DNA from: Nostoc sphaeroides
GTDB taxonomy: Bacteria; Cyanobacteriota; Cyanobacteriia; Cyanobacteriales; Nostocaceae
Direction: 5' to 3'
Length of the DNA stretch: 64,000 bases
Assembly: GCF_003443655.1 (NCBI RefSeq)
Contig: NZ_CP031941.1
Coordinates: forward strand, 4,896,501-4,960,500
The notes below the pieces were generated by a model, which was not told the origin of the DNA, made no database searches, and worked only from the letters and a program-made list of their open reading frames with translations. Made by a program: the position numbers and the translations under genes. Positions 54,417 through 63,636 of the stretch are shown in pieces. Position 1 is the first letter of the stretch. Every line of letters begins with the position of its first letter.

Positions 54417-55421
54417 TCAATCGTCGCTAATGAGTAGAACAATTTTACCTGTCACAGAACCGCTTTCAATTAGTTGGTGTGCCTTGGCTGCTTCTTTTAA
54501 AGGAAATTTGTGGCTAACATGAATTTTTAATTTGTTTTCATCGATCCAGGTGGCACATTGTTCGAGAATTTCTGCTTGGTGTTGGAGGCTTTGTTCTAAT
54601 CCTAGCAACGCTGGTGTGAGCATCAATTCTAAACCAATGCGGAGATTGCGTTGTCTAGCAGTTTTCCAAACAGTATTGGCATCTGGTTCGAGAATCGTCA
54701 CAATATCACCATATACTCGCACTGCGGGGAAAGTTTTGTGAAAGGTTTCGCCGCCTACGGTATCAAAAGCCAAGTCTACGCCTTCGCCGTTTGTCCAATC
54801 TAATGCTGCTTGTACAAAGTCTGTTTGTTTGTAAAAAATTACATGATCTGCACCTAGTTGTTTGACAAAATCAGCTTTTTCTTCAGAACCCACTGTGGTG
54901 GAAACAGTAGCACCTTTGAGTTTCGCCAATTGAATTGCTACATGCCCGACACCACCAGCACCCGCATGAATCAAAACTCTTTCCCCAGGTTCCAATCGTC
55001 CCCGTTCGTATAAAGCTTCCCAGGCGGTGATTAAGACTAAAGGCGCTGCTGCTGCTTCGGCAAAGGAGATAGACGCGGGTTTACGTGCTACAAATAGCTC
55101 ATCCACAACGGTATATTCAGCATAATTACCTTGGTGTGCGCCCAAGCCACCGTAGCAAAAATATACCTCATCGCCTGGGCGAAAACGCTGAACACTAGCA
55201 CCCACCGCTTCGACTATACCAGCACCATCACATCCTAAAATTGTCGGCGTGCGATCGGGGTAGAAACTGCCTCGGCTACGAAGTTTAGTGTCAATGGGGT
55301 TAATGCCAGCCGCCACCAAACGCACTAAAAGTTCAGTATTCCCTGAAACAGCAGGGTTTGGCACTTCTTGTATTTGCAGAACTTCGGGACTGCCAGCTGT
55401 TGTCATCAAGACTGCTTTCAC
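54417..55421 (-). CDS. NADPH:quinone oxidoreductase-like zinc-independent MDR
   Basis: 334 residues of the medium-chain dehydrogenase/reductase superfamily. Signatures: NPIDTKLRSRG, GCDGAGIVEAVG, and the nucleotide-binding HAGAGGVGHVAIQLAKLKG. The structural-zinc cysteine cluster of alcohol dehydrogenases is absent, which fits the quinone-reductase branch. It reduces quinones or enones with NADPH; the physiological substrate is not known. It is 9 bases upstream of the pentapeptide protein gene and could be co-transcribed with it. Confidence 0.88.
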   Translation of the reverse strand: MKAVLMTTAGSPEVLQIQEVPNPAVSGNTELLVRLVAAGINPIDTKLRSRGSFYPDRTPTILGCDGAGIVEAVGASVQRFRPGDEVYFCYGGLGAHQGNYAEYTVVDELFVARKPASISFAEAAAAPLVLITAWEALYERGRLEPGERVLIHAGAGGVGHVAIQLAKLKGATVSTTVGSEEKADFVKQLGADHVIFYKQTDFVQAALDWTNGEGVDLAFDTVGGETFHKTFPAVRVYGDIVTILEPDANTVWKTARQRNLRIGLELMLTPALLGLEQSLQHQAEILEQCATWIDENKLKIHVSHKFPLKEAAKAHQLIESGSVTGKIVLLISDD

Positions 55422-55667
55422 AACTCTTTCCTCCTGGCTTTAGATGCACGTTTATTTGCAACTTTAGCGCAAGAGGGTGGACACAAAGTTATGTCTGAGG
55501 GAAAACTGCGATGTCTGGCGACAAAGCGCAAGAGCCACAATTTCATAAAGGTAGATATGGAAAAAGTCAACTATTTATCGATAATCTGAAATAAAACTAA
55601 ATATTCCGAAACATAGCTATAATAAAAGATATACAGCGACAACGCTACTCGTTGCGAGGCAAGCCAA

Positions 55668-55766
55668 TATGGATGCCAATCAAGTTTTAAGCCGATATGC
55701 CCAGGCAGATACGAATCAGCCTCAGGACGAATCTAAGAGGTTGTTTGAAAAGTGGGGAACGTTGTA
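55668..55766 (+). pseudogene. 5' fragment of a gene cut by an IS5 element
   Basis: ATG at 55668 reads MDANQVLSRYAQADTNQPQD, resembling the N-terminus of cyanobacterial pentapeptide-repeat proteins (MDANELLxRYAAG). At codon 23 the IS5 relic begins and the frame ends. If the relic and one TAA duplicate are removed, the frame continues with NTSVSEVDKNINFARV for about 30 more codons, so the original gene was already short or lost its 3' end. Confidence 0.6.
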
Positions 55767-56362
55767 AAAAAGCTCTCTCAGTATACGCTGTGAATAGATA
55801 ATAAACAGCACGGAGAGAGTGGTATGAGTAAAGCATACAAGAGCAACCTGAGTTTAGAGCAATATAAATTGATTGGTTTTGATGCAGGTAAAAAGACCAA
55901 AGGACGTAAAGGATTTATGACCGTCGATACCTTGGGATTAGTGTTGAGGGTTTTAGTCACCGCAGCCAATGTGGGTGAACGAGAAGGAGGAAAACAAGTT
56001 CTCAAACGGGTCAAACAGTCCCATCAAAAGATATCTCTTTTGACACAGAAGATTGCAGATTGTAGAGGAAAGAAAAGCAGATTGAATTCGGTACAAGCCC
56101 CGCCCCTGGTGGGCGGAATAAATCTGAAATCTACAATCTCCTATCATAATGCTGCATAGAAAGGTGGGTGCAGTCAATCTCCAATCTACAATCGGCAATC
56201 TCCAATTGGTTGACTGAAAACTCGTGAACCGTCAACGGTCAACAGTGAACAATAGCAATGGAATATTTTTTTACTTGGAAGTCCCTTATCTTGCAATGAT
56301 ACGCATTATGGTGAGGCGATTGGCATAATTTTTAACCCTGAAAAACTTTTCAAACATCCTCT
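55737..56362 (+). mobile_element. IS5-family element relic with nested repeat
   Basis: Terminal repeats GAGGTTGTTTGAAAAGT and ACTTTTCAAACATCCTC-type, with TAA duplicated outside (55734-55736, 56363-56365). The transposase at 55824 has its N-terminus (MSKAYKSNLSLEQYKLI) joined straight to the central catalytic part (GFDAGKKTKGRKGFMTVDTL, GLVLRVLVTAANVGEREGGK), so about half the gene is deleted. A foreign repeat (about 56041-56287) interrupts it, and the true end (YLAMIRIMVRRLA) is at 56287-56328. Confidence 0.85.
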
Positions 56363-56445
56363 AACACTTCTGTGAGTGAAGTTGACAAAAATATTAACTT
56401 TGCACGAGTGTGTAGAATAAAAGATGAGCTTATTATATTTACTAC

Positions 56446-56469
56446 AGCTATCCACATATGTGTATAGCT
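56446..56469. promoter_or_regulatory. Palindrome upstream of the sugar ABC operon, site 1
   Basis: A nearly perfect 24-bp palindrome: AGCTAT..ACATATGT..ATAGCT. It shares the ACAnnTGT centre with sites at 56550 and 56590. It lies in an AT-rich 0.9-kb leader (56366-57307) with no gene. Confidence 0.45.
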
Positions 56470-56549
56470 GCGATCGCTATTGAAAAGGCATCAAAATCTC
56501 TGAGAATTAGCGATCGCACAAATGCTTTAATTCTTGAAGGAAGAAGTGT

Positions 56550-56609
56550 TTGCACACATGTGCAATTATGAAAAAAAACTTAATATACATTTTGCATACG
56601 TGTGCAAAA
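56550..56609. promoter_or_regulatory. Two LacI-type operator candidates
   Basis: TTGCACACATGTGCAA (56550-56565) and TTTTGCATACGTGTGCAAAA (56590-56609) are close to perfect palindromes, 40 bases apart centre to centre (nearly four helical turns). The second has a central CG, as LacI-family operators usually have. Related half-sites GCACATA / TATGTGC occur at 58412-58438 between the first and second transport genes. In Anabaena variabilis the frt genes are controlled by the LacI-type FrtR; no such gene is in this window. Confidence 0.5.
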
Positions 56610-57307
56610 ATAAGTTCAATACAGGTTTAGGCATATTTGAGTAAACTCCGAAAATCAGACAAAAGGATTTTTATACATGGTAATAGTCCATATCTTTCTA
56701 CCCCTAAAAGATAGATTTAAAAACAAATATTTTCCATCTAAAGGATTAACTTTTTTCAACTAGGCTTGAGTTAAATATATTAAGTTTATTAAAGTATACT
56801 TTGGCTGAAAATTAATTAATTCTCGCCAATTCTCTAATGGCAAAACCTGAAACTCCATAGAGATAGAATAGTTTTTTGACTTTGTAAAGTTCGATAAACT
56901 GGGATCATATTTGCAATAATGCGGGTTAAACTAAAATAATCTAAAAGGAAATACAAATTTCCAAATCTGATAATATCAGTTTCTACTAATTTTAGTTAAA
57001 AGCTGTTTTTATTACACACGGTTCCAAATGTATTTTCACAAAAAAATGTGATTTTTTAAATTAGTGTAGCGCTCATAGTTTTGCTTTAAAAAACCAAATA
57101 ATTTAGGCTAATTAATAGCGCTAATTCAAATCAGATTATTCAGACGCTCGTTGCGCTAAAGCGTGCCGTAGGCAAGACTCGCTTTCCGCTTTTTCGGTCA
57201 AAATTAATTCTGTCAGCGGATAGCTAAGGTTTAGCCCATTCGGACTTCTGACTCCTGAATTCTGTTTGATAATTTCGGTATAAATAAAAATGACTTTTAG
57301 GAGATAT

Positions 57308-58333
57308 ATGAATGTGAGAAAGATTGCGATCGCAGCTAGCATACTAGGTATTATTAGTGGCAGTGTTATAGGCTGTACAAATAGTTCTCCCGATGGCAAC
57401 ACTGCTGCTAACACTGATACTAAACCTGCTACCAATATTAGTGCAGAAACTAAAATTGCCACTGGGAATAGAAAGTTGCGATCGGTTGCCTTCACCGTTG
57501 GCGATCTAAGTAACCCTTTCTTCGTCGTTATGGGACAAGCAGTTGAGGCAGAAGCGAAGAGAATTGGCGGAAAAGATGTCAACATTATTGTAGCTTCCAG
57601 TGCCTATGACCTCAACCAACAAGCCAATCAAATTGAAAATTTTACGGCTGCGAATACTGATGTCATTGTTTTAAATGCTGCTGATAAACGTGGAATTAGA
57701 CCAATAGTTGAAAGAGCAAAACAAGCAGGTAGAATTGTCATTGCTGTAGACACAGGTGCAGAGGGAGGTGTGGATGCCACCATCACTACTAATAATGTCC
57801 AGGCTGGAGAAGTTAGTTGCAAATATATTGCTGACCGCCTTAAAGGTAAAGGCAATGTAGTAATAGTTAATGGGCCGCCAGTGGACTCAGTAATTCAGCG
57901 AGTTAGTGGCTGCGAGAATGTATTGTCTAAATATCCCAATATCAAAATCCTCTCTCAAAACCAGAATGCAGATGGTAGCCGGGATGGAGGACTGAGAGTT
58001 ATGACTGATTTGCTCACAACCTTTCCGAAAATTGATGCTGTTTTTGCTATTAACGATCCGAGTGGACTTGGCGCAGAACTAGCAGCAAAGCAAGCACAAC
58101 GTAAAGATTTCTTTATTGTAGGGGTTGATGGTGCGCCAGAAGCAATCACTGCGATCGCAGCTAAAGATGGTTTATATGCCGCAACTGCTACTCAAAATCC
58201 CCGAGGAATGGCCCAAAAAGCAGTTCAGGTTGGGAACGACATCTTAAATGGTAAAAAACCTGCTAATCCAACCATTCTGATTCCAGTTAAGTTGATCACA
58301 AAAGATAATGTCAGCACAGAAAAAGGCTGGTAA
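57308..58333 (+). CDS. frtA: Sugar ABC transporter substrate-binding lipoprotein (ribose/fructose type)
   Basis: 341 residues. The ATG at 57308 has AGGAG at the right distance; the open frame from 57290 is ignored. Lipobox SGSVIGC. The periplasmic-binding fold of the RbsB family is clear: LSNPFFVVMGQAVEAEAKRI, ENFTAANTDVIVLNAADKRG, NDPSGLGAELAAKQ and FFIVGVDGAPEAI. The adjacent ATPase and permease are of the Rbs/Frt type, and fructose is the best guess because frtABC with an OprB porin is known in heterocystous cyanobacteria; other pentoses or hexoses are possible. Confidence 0.82.
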   Translation: MNVRKIAIAASILGIISGSVIGCTNSSPDGNTAANTDTKPATNISAETKIATGNRKLRSVAFTVGDLSNPFFVVMGQAVEAEAKRIGGKDVNIIVASSAYDLNQQANQIENFTAANTDVIVLNAADKRGIRPIVERAKQAGRIVIAVDTGAEGGVDATITTNNVQAGEVSCKYIADRLKGKGNVVIVNGPPVDSVIQRVSGCENVLSKYPNIKILSQNQNADGSRDGGLRVMTDLLTTFPKIDAVFAINDPSGLGAELAAKQAQRKDFFIVGVDGAPEAITAIAAKDGLYAATATQNPRGMAQKAVQVGNDILNGKKPANPTILIPVKLITKDNVSTEKGW

Positions 58334-58526
58334 ATAATAAAAATTGTGAATTTGCAATTAAAAATTATTTCTAATCTGAGTTGAGTCTTTTGATGCATTG
58401 ACAGAGTTTTTGCACATACCCATGATGTATATATGTGCATTTGCAAAAATTTCTAAATGTTAAAAGACGACGTTTAGAAGTTTCCAAGATAGTTGTCGGT
58501 TTTTAAAACATGATTTTGTGATGATT

Positions 58527-58652
58527 TTAACGAACTTTGGGGGTTTAAGTCCCCAGCAAGACAGGCAGCGCGTTTTGTGTCGGGGTATAAATCCCCGTCA
58601 CAAAACGTAATTGCGAATTGCGAATGGGCGAAAAAGCGAATTGTTTTAATTT
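58527..58652 (+). repeat. Long inverted repeat, left copy (pairs with 61401-61527)
   Basis: About 126 bp, starting TTAACGAACTTTGGGGG and ending AAAGCGAATTGTTTTAAT. Its reverse complement reappears with about 90 percent identity at 61401-61527. It contains an inner palindrome around GTCGGGG...CCCCGTCAC. It lies between the binding-protein gene and the ATPase gene. Confidence 0.88.
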
Positions 58653-58656
58653 CACC

Positions 58657-58772
58657 AGGACTTACGCAAAATAATGAAAAAACGAACTGCATTCGCGCAG
58701 CGTCTCCCCTTGGGAGAAGGGCGCAAAGGACACAAAGGAATAAGAGTTTCAGAGAGTTATTGCGTAAGTCCT
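58657..58772. repeat. AGGACTTACGCA-family element, copy 3
   Basis: Ends AGGACTTACGCAA and TTGCGTAAGTCCT, with a short interior (GCGCAGCGTCTCCCCTTGGG). It lies in the gap between frtA and frtB. Confidence 0.6.
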
Positions 58773-58847
58773 ATTGACATCAAATGTGAGTTTATTGATT
58801 TCTAACTCACAATACCGATTTTTTAATTGTTTTTAGAGATTCTGCTC

Positions 58848-60404
58848 ATGACAACAACTATTGAAACCTCATTTCCTGATGCACCAAGCATCACCCCTGT
58901 ATTAGAAATGCAAGGGATTACAAAACGATTTCATGGTGTATCTGCGCTGCAAAATGTTAATCTGACGATTTATCCAGGAGAAGTTCACGCCCTCATGGGT
59001 GAAAACGGAGCAGGCAAAAGCACATTGATGAAAATCCTGGCTGGGGCTTACATTGCCGATGAAGGAGAAATTCGCATCAATGGTGAACCCCTGAAAATTA
59101 CCGATCCGGCGACAGCACGGAAATCGGGGATTAATCTCATTTATCAAGAACTGAATGTTGCACCGAATTTAACCGTTGCCGAAAATATGTTTATGGGTAC
59201 GGAGTTGCGGCGAGGTCAGCTTTTAGACCGCAAAGCTATGCAACTCGAAGCCGAAGAAGTGCTAGAAAGCCTTGGAGCTAATTTTACAGCGCAAACTATA
59301 GTTGGTACCTTAGCGATCGCAGAACAGCAGCAAGTCGAAATTGCCAGGGCGTTGAAAGACAAAAGCCGCGTTTTGGTAATGGATGAACCAACAGCAGCCC
59401 TATCTGACCGCGAAAGTGAGCATTTATTTGAGGTAATTCGCAAACTGCGGCGTGATGGCATTGCCATTATCTACATCAGCCATCGCATGGAAGAAATCTA
59501 TGCCCTAGCTGACCGGATTAGCGTACTGCGCGATGGTCAATATATTGGCAGTCTGACACGCAGTGAAATTTCTCCCCAACGATTGGTGCAAATGATGGTC
59601 GGTCGCTCCATGCAAGACTTTTATGAACATCAACGGCAAATGAATCCGGGCCCAGTGGTGTTGTCAGTCAGAAATATGAGCGACGCCCGCAAAAAGATTG
59701 AGCCGGCTAGTTTTGAACTTCATGCTGGAGAAATTCTGGGTTTAGCGGGGCTGGTTGGCGCCGGACGCACAGAACTATCCCGGCTGATTTTTGGTGCAGA
59801 CCGGAAAGCCAGTGGTGAAGTATTCTTGAATGGCAAAAAACTGGAAATTAATACGCCCAGTGATGCCATTGCGGCGGGAATTGGCTACGTCCCAGAAGAC
59901 CGCAAAGATCAAGGTTTATTTCTGGAGATGAGCGCCCGCAAGAATATTGCCATCAACACACTCAAGCAGGATGCAAAAGCTGGAGTTGTTAACTGGGGTT
60001 CAGTTAATCGGCTCTCAACAGACGCGGTAGAGAACTTTAACATCCGCCTAGCCAATTTGGAAATTAGAGCGCTGGATCTTTCTGGTGGGAATCAGCAGAA
60101 GCTAATGCTAGCGCGTTGGTTAGCCATTAAACCGAGAGTTTTGATGTTAGATGAACCGACACGCGGCGTAGATATCGGTGCCAAAAGCGAAATTTACCGA
60201 ATTATGAGCGAATTAGCAGCACAAGGTGTAGCTATTTTAATGGTTTCCAGCGAACTAGCAGAAATTGTCGGCATGAGCGATCGCGTCTTAGTGATGCGAG
60301 AAGGGCAGCTGGTAGGCGAACTGGACGGCAGCCTTGGTCAAGAAATCACCCAAGAAAAGATTATGCACTACGCAACTGGAGCATCGGAGGTATTAGAATC
60401 ATGA
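58848..60404 (+). CDS. frtB: Sugar ABC transporter ATPase (RbsA-like, two NBDs)
   Basis: About 518 residues with two nucleotide-binding domains. The first has Walker A GENGAGKST, signature region AIAEQQQVEIARALKD, and Walker B VLVMDEPTAAL. The second has a degenerate Walker A (GLVGAGRTE), signature LSGGNQQK and Walker B VLMLDEPTRGVD, as is typical of the RbsA/MglA group. The start is ATG 58848 (MTTTIETSF); a TTG at 58827 is also in frame. It overlaps the permease gene by 4 bases (ATGA). Confidence 0.9.
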   Translation: MTTTIETSFPDAPSITPVLEMQGITKRFHGVSALQNVNLTIYPGEVHALMGENGAGKSTLMKILAGAYIADEGEIRINGEPLKITDPATARKSGINLIYQELNVAPNLTVAENMFMGTELRRGQLLDRKAMQLEAEEVLESLGANFTAQTIVGTLAIAEQQQVEIARALKDKSRVLVMDEPTAALSDRESEHLFEVIRKLRRDGIAIIYISHRMEEIYALADRISVLRDGQYIGSLTRSEISPQRLVQMMVGRSMQDFYEHQRQMNPGPVVLSVRNMSDARKKIEPASFELHAGEILGLAGLVGAGRTELSRLIFGADRKASGEVFLNGKKLEINTPSDAIAAGIGYVPEDRKDQGLFLEMSARKNIAINTLKQDAKAGVVNWGSVNRLSTDAVENFNIRLANLEIRALDLSGGNQQKLMLARWLAIKPRVLMLDEPTRGVDIGAKSEIYRIMSELAAQGVAILMVSSELAEIVGMSDRVLVMREGQLVGELDGSLGQEITQEKIMHYATGASEVLES

Positions 60405-61399
60405 GTCAGACAGTCAGACCGCCTGCCAATAAAGTAGCCAACAATCCCGCATCTGGCAACCGGAAATCAATTAGCACTCTCTTAGAAGTTGCCGGTATTC
60501 TGCCAATCCTAGTAATAATCTGCATCTTATTTGCATTCCTTTCTCCCAACTTCCTCACCGGCGGTAACATCGTTAATATCTTGCGTCAGGCATCAATCAA
60601 TATTGTGCTGGCGACAGGAATGACCTTTGTGATTCTCACCGGAGGTATTGACCTTTCAGTTGGGTCAATATTAGCTGTTTCTGCCGTAGTTGCCCTGCTG
60701 GTATCACTACTGCCGGCTTTAAGTTGGGCGGCTGTGCCTGCTGCGTTGCTAGCAGGATTGTTTTTAGGCTTACTCAACGGCGCTCTCATCACCTTTTTGG
60801 ATGTACCACCTTTTATTGTGACGCTGGGTTCACTTACAGCCTTGCGGGGTGTTGCCTTTTTAGTTGCCAAGGGGACAACGCTGATTAACCGTGACATAAA
60901 TTTTGCTTGGGTGGGTAATACATATATTGGCCCATTTCCTTGGCTAGTAATCATTGCGCTACTGACTGTGATAGTTAGCTGGTTTGTGCTGCGGCAAACT
61001 GTTTTAGGAGTGCAGATATATGCCGTCGGTGGTAACGAGCGGGCAGCCAGATTAACTGGGATTAAAGTTAATCGTGTCTTGCTATTCGTCTATGGTATTA
61101 GTGGATTACTGGCAGGTTTAGCAGGAATCATGAGTGCCAGCCGTCTTTATAGTGCTAGTGGCATCATAGGTCAAGGTTACGAATTAGATGCGATCGCATC
61201 TGTTATTCTTGGTGGAACCAGCTTCACAGGTGGTATTGGTACTATAGGCGGCACACTTCTAGGTGCATTAATCATTGCGATTCTCAACAATGGTTTAACC
61301 TTGTTGAACCTATCTTACTTCTGGCAACTAGTCGTCAAAGGTCTAGTAATTATTTTGGCAGTAACCATTGATCGGTTACGCAGACGTTCTAGACGGTAG
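60401..61399 (+). CDS. frtC: Sugar ABC transporter permease (RbsC-like)
   Basis: 332 residues with about eight to ten hydrophobic helices. The conserved blocks are ATGMTFVILTGGIDLSVGSI, YAVGGNERAARLTGI and ASVILGGTSFTGGIGTIGGT, diagnostic of the BPD_transp_2 family. The ATG overlaps the stop codon of the ATPase gene. A long inverted repeat begins two bases after its stop codon. Confidence 0.92.
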   Translation: MSQTVRPPANKVANNPASGNRKSISTLLEVAGILPILVIICILFAFLSPNFLTGGNIVNILRQASINIVLATGMTFVILTGGIDLSVGSILAVSAVVALLVSLLPALSWAAVPAALLAGLFLGLLNGALITFLDVPPFIVTLGSLTALRGVAFLVAKGTTLINRDINFAWVGNTYIGPFPWLVIIALLTVIVSWFVLRQTVLGVQIYAVGGNERAARLTGIKVNRVLLFVYGISGLLAGLAGIMSASRLYSASGIIGQGYELDAIASVILGGTSFTGGIGTIGGTLLGALIIAILNNGLTLLNLSYFWQLVVKGLVIILAVTIDRLRRRSRR

Positions 61400-61400
61400 A

Positions 61401-61527
61401 GAATTAAACCAATTCGCTTTTTCGCCCATTCGCAATTCGCAATTACGTTTTGTGACGGGGATTTAGACCCCGACACTTTCACGCGCTGCCTATCTTGCTG
61501 GGGACTTAAACCCCCAAAGTTTGTTAA
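61401..61527 (-). repeat. Long inverted repeat, right copy
   Basis: Reverse complement of 58527-58652, starting GAATTAAACCAATTCGC and ending AAAGTTTGTTAA, with roughly ten differences in 126. Together with the left copy it encloses exactly frtB and frtC. Confidence 0.88.
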
Positions 61528-61679
61528 TTTCTTTGGGAATTGGGCATTGGGCATGGAGCATTAAGAATAAAAGATGAGTCTCTGAACTCCATTAATGAGT
61601 CTTTGAACTCCGTTAATGTGAGTTCGGTAGATTCTGAAGAACCCCGTTTCCATTCCTCTCCCCGAAAGGTCGTGATTTA

Positions 61680-61750
61680 GAAAAAAGAATGCGACAAATA
61701 GACCATTTGTAGAGACGCGATTCATCGCGTCTTTACCCAAGGATGTGTTG
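61680..61750. repeat. Truncated reversed ATACCAATT-family MITE
   Basis: It reads AAAGAATGCGACAAATAGAC to GTAGAGACGCGATTCATC..., the reverse of the right part of 63502-63604; one terminal repeat is lost. The remaining 61528-61679 sequence has ATTAATGAGTCTCTGAACTC-type duplications and no gene. Confidence 0.7.
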
Positions 61751-61795
61751 TTTATTTACAAATTCATAATAAAACCATTATCAAGTAATAAACCA

Positions 61796-63388
61796 ATGCT
61801 AAAAATTATTTTTCATAGCTTTTTTATTTTATTTTTGGCAATTCCAGCAGTTTGGGCAGCATCTCCAGAAGATGATAGAAATTTGCAGGGACAAGTCACC
61901 TCAGTTTCCCAGTTTTCTGATGTACAACCAACCGATTGGGCATTTGGTGCATTGCAATCGCTGGTGGAACGCTACGGCTGTATTGCAGGTTATCCTAATT
62001 CCACCTATCGCGGGAACCGTGCCTTAAGCCGTTATGAGTTTGCCGCAGGTTTAAATGCTTGTTTGGATCGGATTAATGAGTTAATTGCCACATCTACTAG
62101 CGATTTAGTTAATAAGCAAGACTTAGCAGTGCTGCAAAAGTTGCAGCAAGACTTTGGTGCAGAACTGGCAACTCTGCGTGGGCGAGTAGATACCGTAGAG
62201 GCACACACAGCAACATTGGAGGCACAGCAGTTTTCCACTACTACTAGGCTGACTGCTCAAATTATTACCGCCGTTAGTGATACCTTTGGTAATAGAGTAG
62301 GTGGCGATCGCGATGAATCCAATCTCTACTTTTCAAATCGGGGTCGTCTCAACTTAGAGAGTAGCTTTACCGGGAAAGATTTATTGCGAGTCCGGCTAGA
62401 ATTTGGCAACTTTGCGAATTCTAATGGTACAAGCCAAATTGCCGCCGCCACAGGTACAGGAATGACCCGCCTGAACTTCGATTATGACAGCAACAATACA
62501 CTTTTAGTTCCCCACATCCGTTATTACTTCCCAGTCAGTGATTCTCTTAACTTCGTTGTTGGGCCTACAGGCATTGGTTACACCGATATTTCAACCACCG
62601 TCACTCCCCCCACGATCGCAGATGACGGCAATGGGGTTCCCTCACTATTTGGGTCATATAGTCCCTTATTCCGGCGAGGTGGCGGGGGCGGTGCCGCTAA
62701 CTGGAACATTACCAAAGACTTAGTTCTCACCTTGGGCTATTTAGCCAGCAGTCCCAATGTCCCATCGGCTAGCAATGGCTTGTTTGATGGTGGCTACAAC
62801 GCCCTGGCGCACTTAGCCTATTATGGTGAGCAAGGAGCGATCGGTGTTGCCTACTCTCATGGCTATAGCCCTGCTGGAGTCGTCGATGTCGCAGCTGGGA
62901 CGGGTAGCGCATTATCAAACGCTCCCTTTGGTAATAATATTGCTACTTCCAACGATATTGTTGGCGCACAGGGATTCTATCGCTTCTCCCCGAATTTTCA
63001 AATCCACGCTTGGGGTGGATATATTTGGGCAAATGCCGAAAACTCTGGTTTGAGTGATATTTCTAATGGTAGGGGTGGAACAGATTCTCTATTTGTGAAC
63101 AGTGGGGACAATGCCAATGTCTGGTTTGGGGCGATCGGTATGTCGTTTCCCGATGTGGGTGGTAGGGGTAACTTACCGGGAATTCTCTTTGGGATACCGC
63201 CGCGTGTTTCTAACAGTGATGTCCGGCAAGATCGAGATAACGCTTATCATATCGAAGCATTCTATCGCTATCGACTAAATGATAATATCTCAGTTACTCC
63301 TGGTTTTTGGGTGATTCTCAACCCAGAAAACGACAGCAGGAATGATACGCAGTATGTGGGTGTGATTCGCACAACCTTCGATTTTTAA
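61796..63388 (+). CDS. oprB: OprB-family carbohydrate-selective porin with SLH domain
   Basis: About 530 residues. Signal peptide in the first 22 (FHSFFILFLAIPAVWA). An SLH module (about 40-90, FSDVQPTDWAFGALQSLVER) anchors it to the cell wall, and a coiled-coil stretch follows (about 100-140). The rest is a beta-barrel ending in the C-terminal Phe (GVIRTTFDF), as usual for outer-membrane proteins. The ATG at 61796 is used; the frame is open upstream only because a MITE fragment is there. Located after a sugar ABC transporter, it probably passes sugars through the outer membrane. Iron-uptake porins have a similar layout and are the main alternative. Confidence 0.85.
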   Translation: MLKIIFHSFFILFLAIPAVWAASPEDDRNLQGQVTSVSQFSDVQPTDWAFGALQSLVERYGCIAGYPNSTYRGNRALSRYEFAAGLNACLDRINELIATSTSDLVNKQDLAVLQKLQQDFGAELATLRGRVDTVEAHTATLEAQQFSTTTRLTAQIITAVSDTFGNRVGGDRDESNLYFSNRGRLNLESSFTGKDLLRVRLEFGNFANSNGTSQIAAATGTGMTRLNFDYDSNNTLLVPHIRYYFPVSDSLNFVVGPTGIGYTDISTTVTPPTIADDGNGVPSLFGSYSPLFRRGGGGGAANWNITKDLVLTLGYLASSPNVPSASNGLFDGGYNALAHLAYYGEQGAIGVAYSHGYSPAGVVDVAAGTGSALSNAPFGNNIATSNDIVGAQGFYRFSPNFQIHAWGGYIWANAENSGLSDISNGRGGTDSLFVNSGDNANVWFGAIGMSFPDVGGRGNLPGILFGIPPRVSNSDVRQDRDNAYHIEAFYRYRLNDNISVTPGFWVILNPENDSRNDTQYVGVIRTTFDF

Positions 63389-63429
63389 CCGAATGTGAAT
63401 GGTTTGCTTTACCAACAGAGTGCTGTCTG

Positions 63430-63481
63430 TAGTAAGGACTTTAGTCCTGGAATTTTAAGCACGCTTTGTGCTTACTACGAA
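63430..63481. repeat. GTAGTAAGGACTTTAGTCC palindromic repeat
   Basis: Ends GTAGTAAGGACTTTAGTCC and GCTTACTACGAAC; nearly identical to 23414-23471, again just after a gene end, so it may help to terminate oprB transcription. Confidence 0.6.
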
Positions 63482-63501
63482 CTCATCAAGATTAATGGAT
63501 A

Positions 63502-63604
63502 ATACCAATTCAATTAATGATTGCAATACATCCTTGGGTAAAGACGCGATGAATCGCGTCTCTACAAATGGTCTATTTGTCGCATTCTTTTTTCAAATTG
63601 GTAT
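63502..63604. repeat. ATACCAATT-family MITE, intact copy
   Basis: Ends ATACCAATTCAATTAATG and TTTTTTCAAATTGGTAT; the core is GTAAAGACGCGATGAATCGC. Almost identical to 28747-28849. Confidence 0.82.
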
Positions 63605-63636
63605 AATTTAATTTTTTCCTTATAGCGGTTCCCACT

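Noticed and set aside
55824..56159. Plus-strand ORF as an intact small gene
   Set aside because: It is the deleted IS5 transposase running into a foreign repeat; only residues 1-70 or so are transposase.
58527..61527. Composite transposon carrying the sugar transporter
   Set aside because: The flanking inverted repeats contain no transposase gene and no target duplication is visible.
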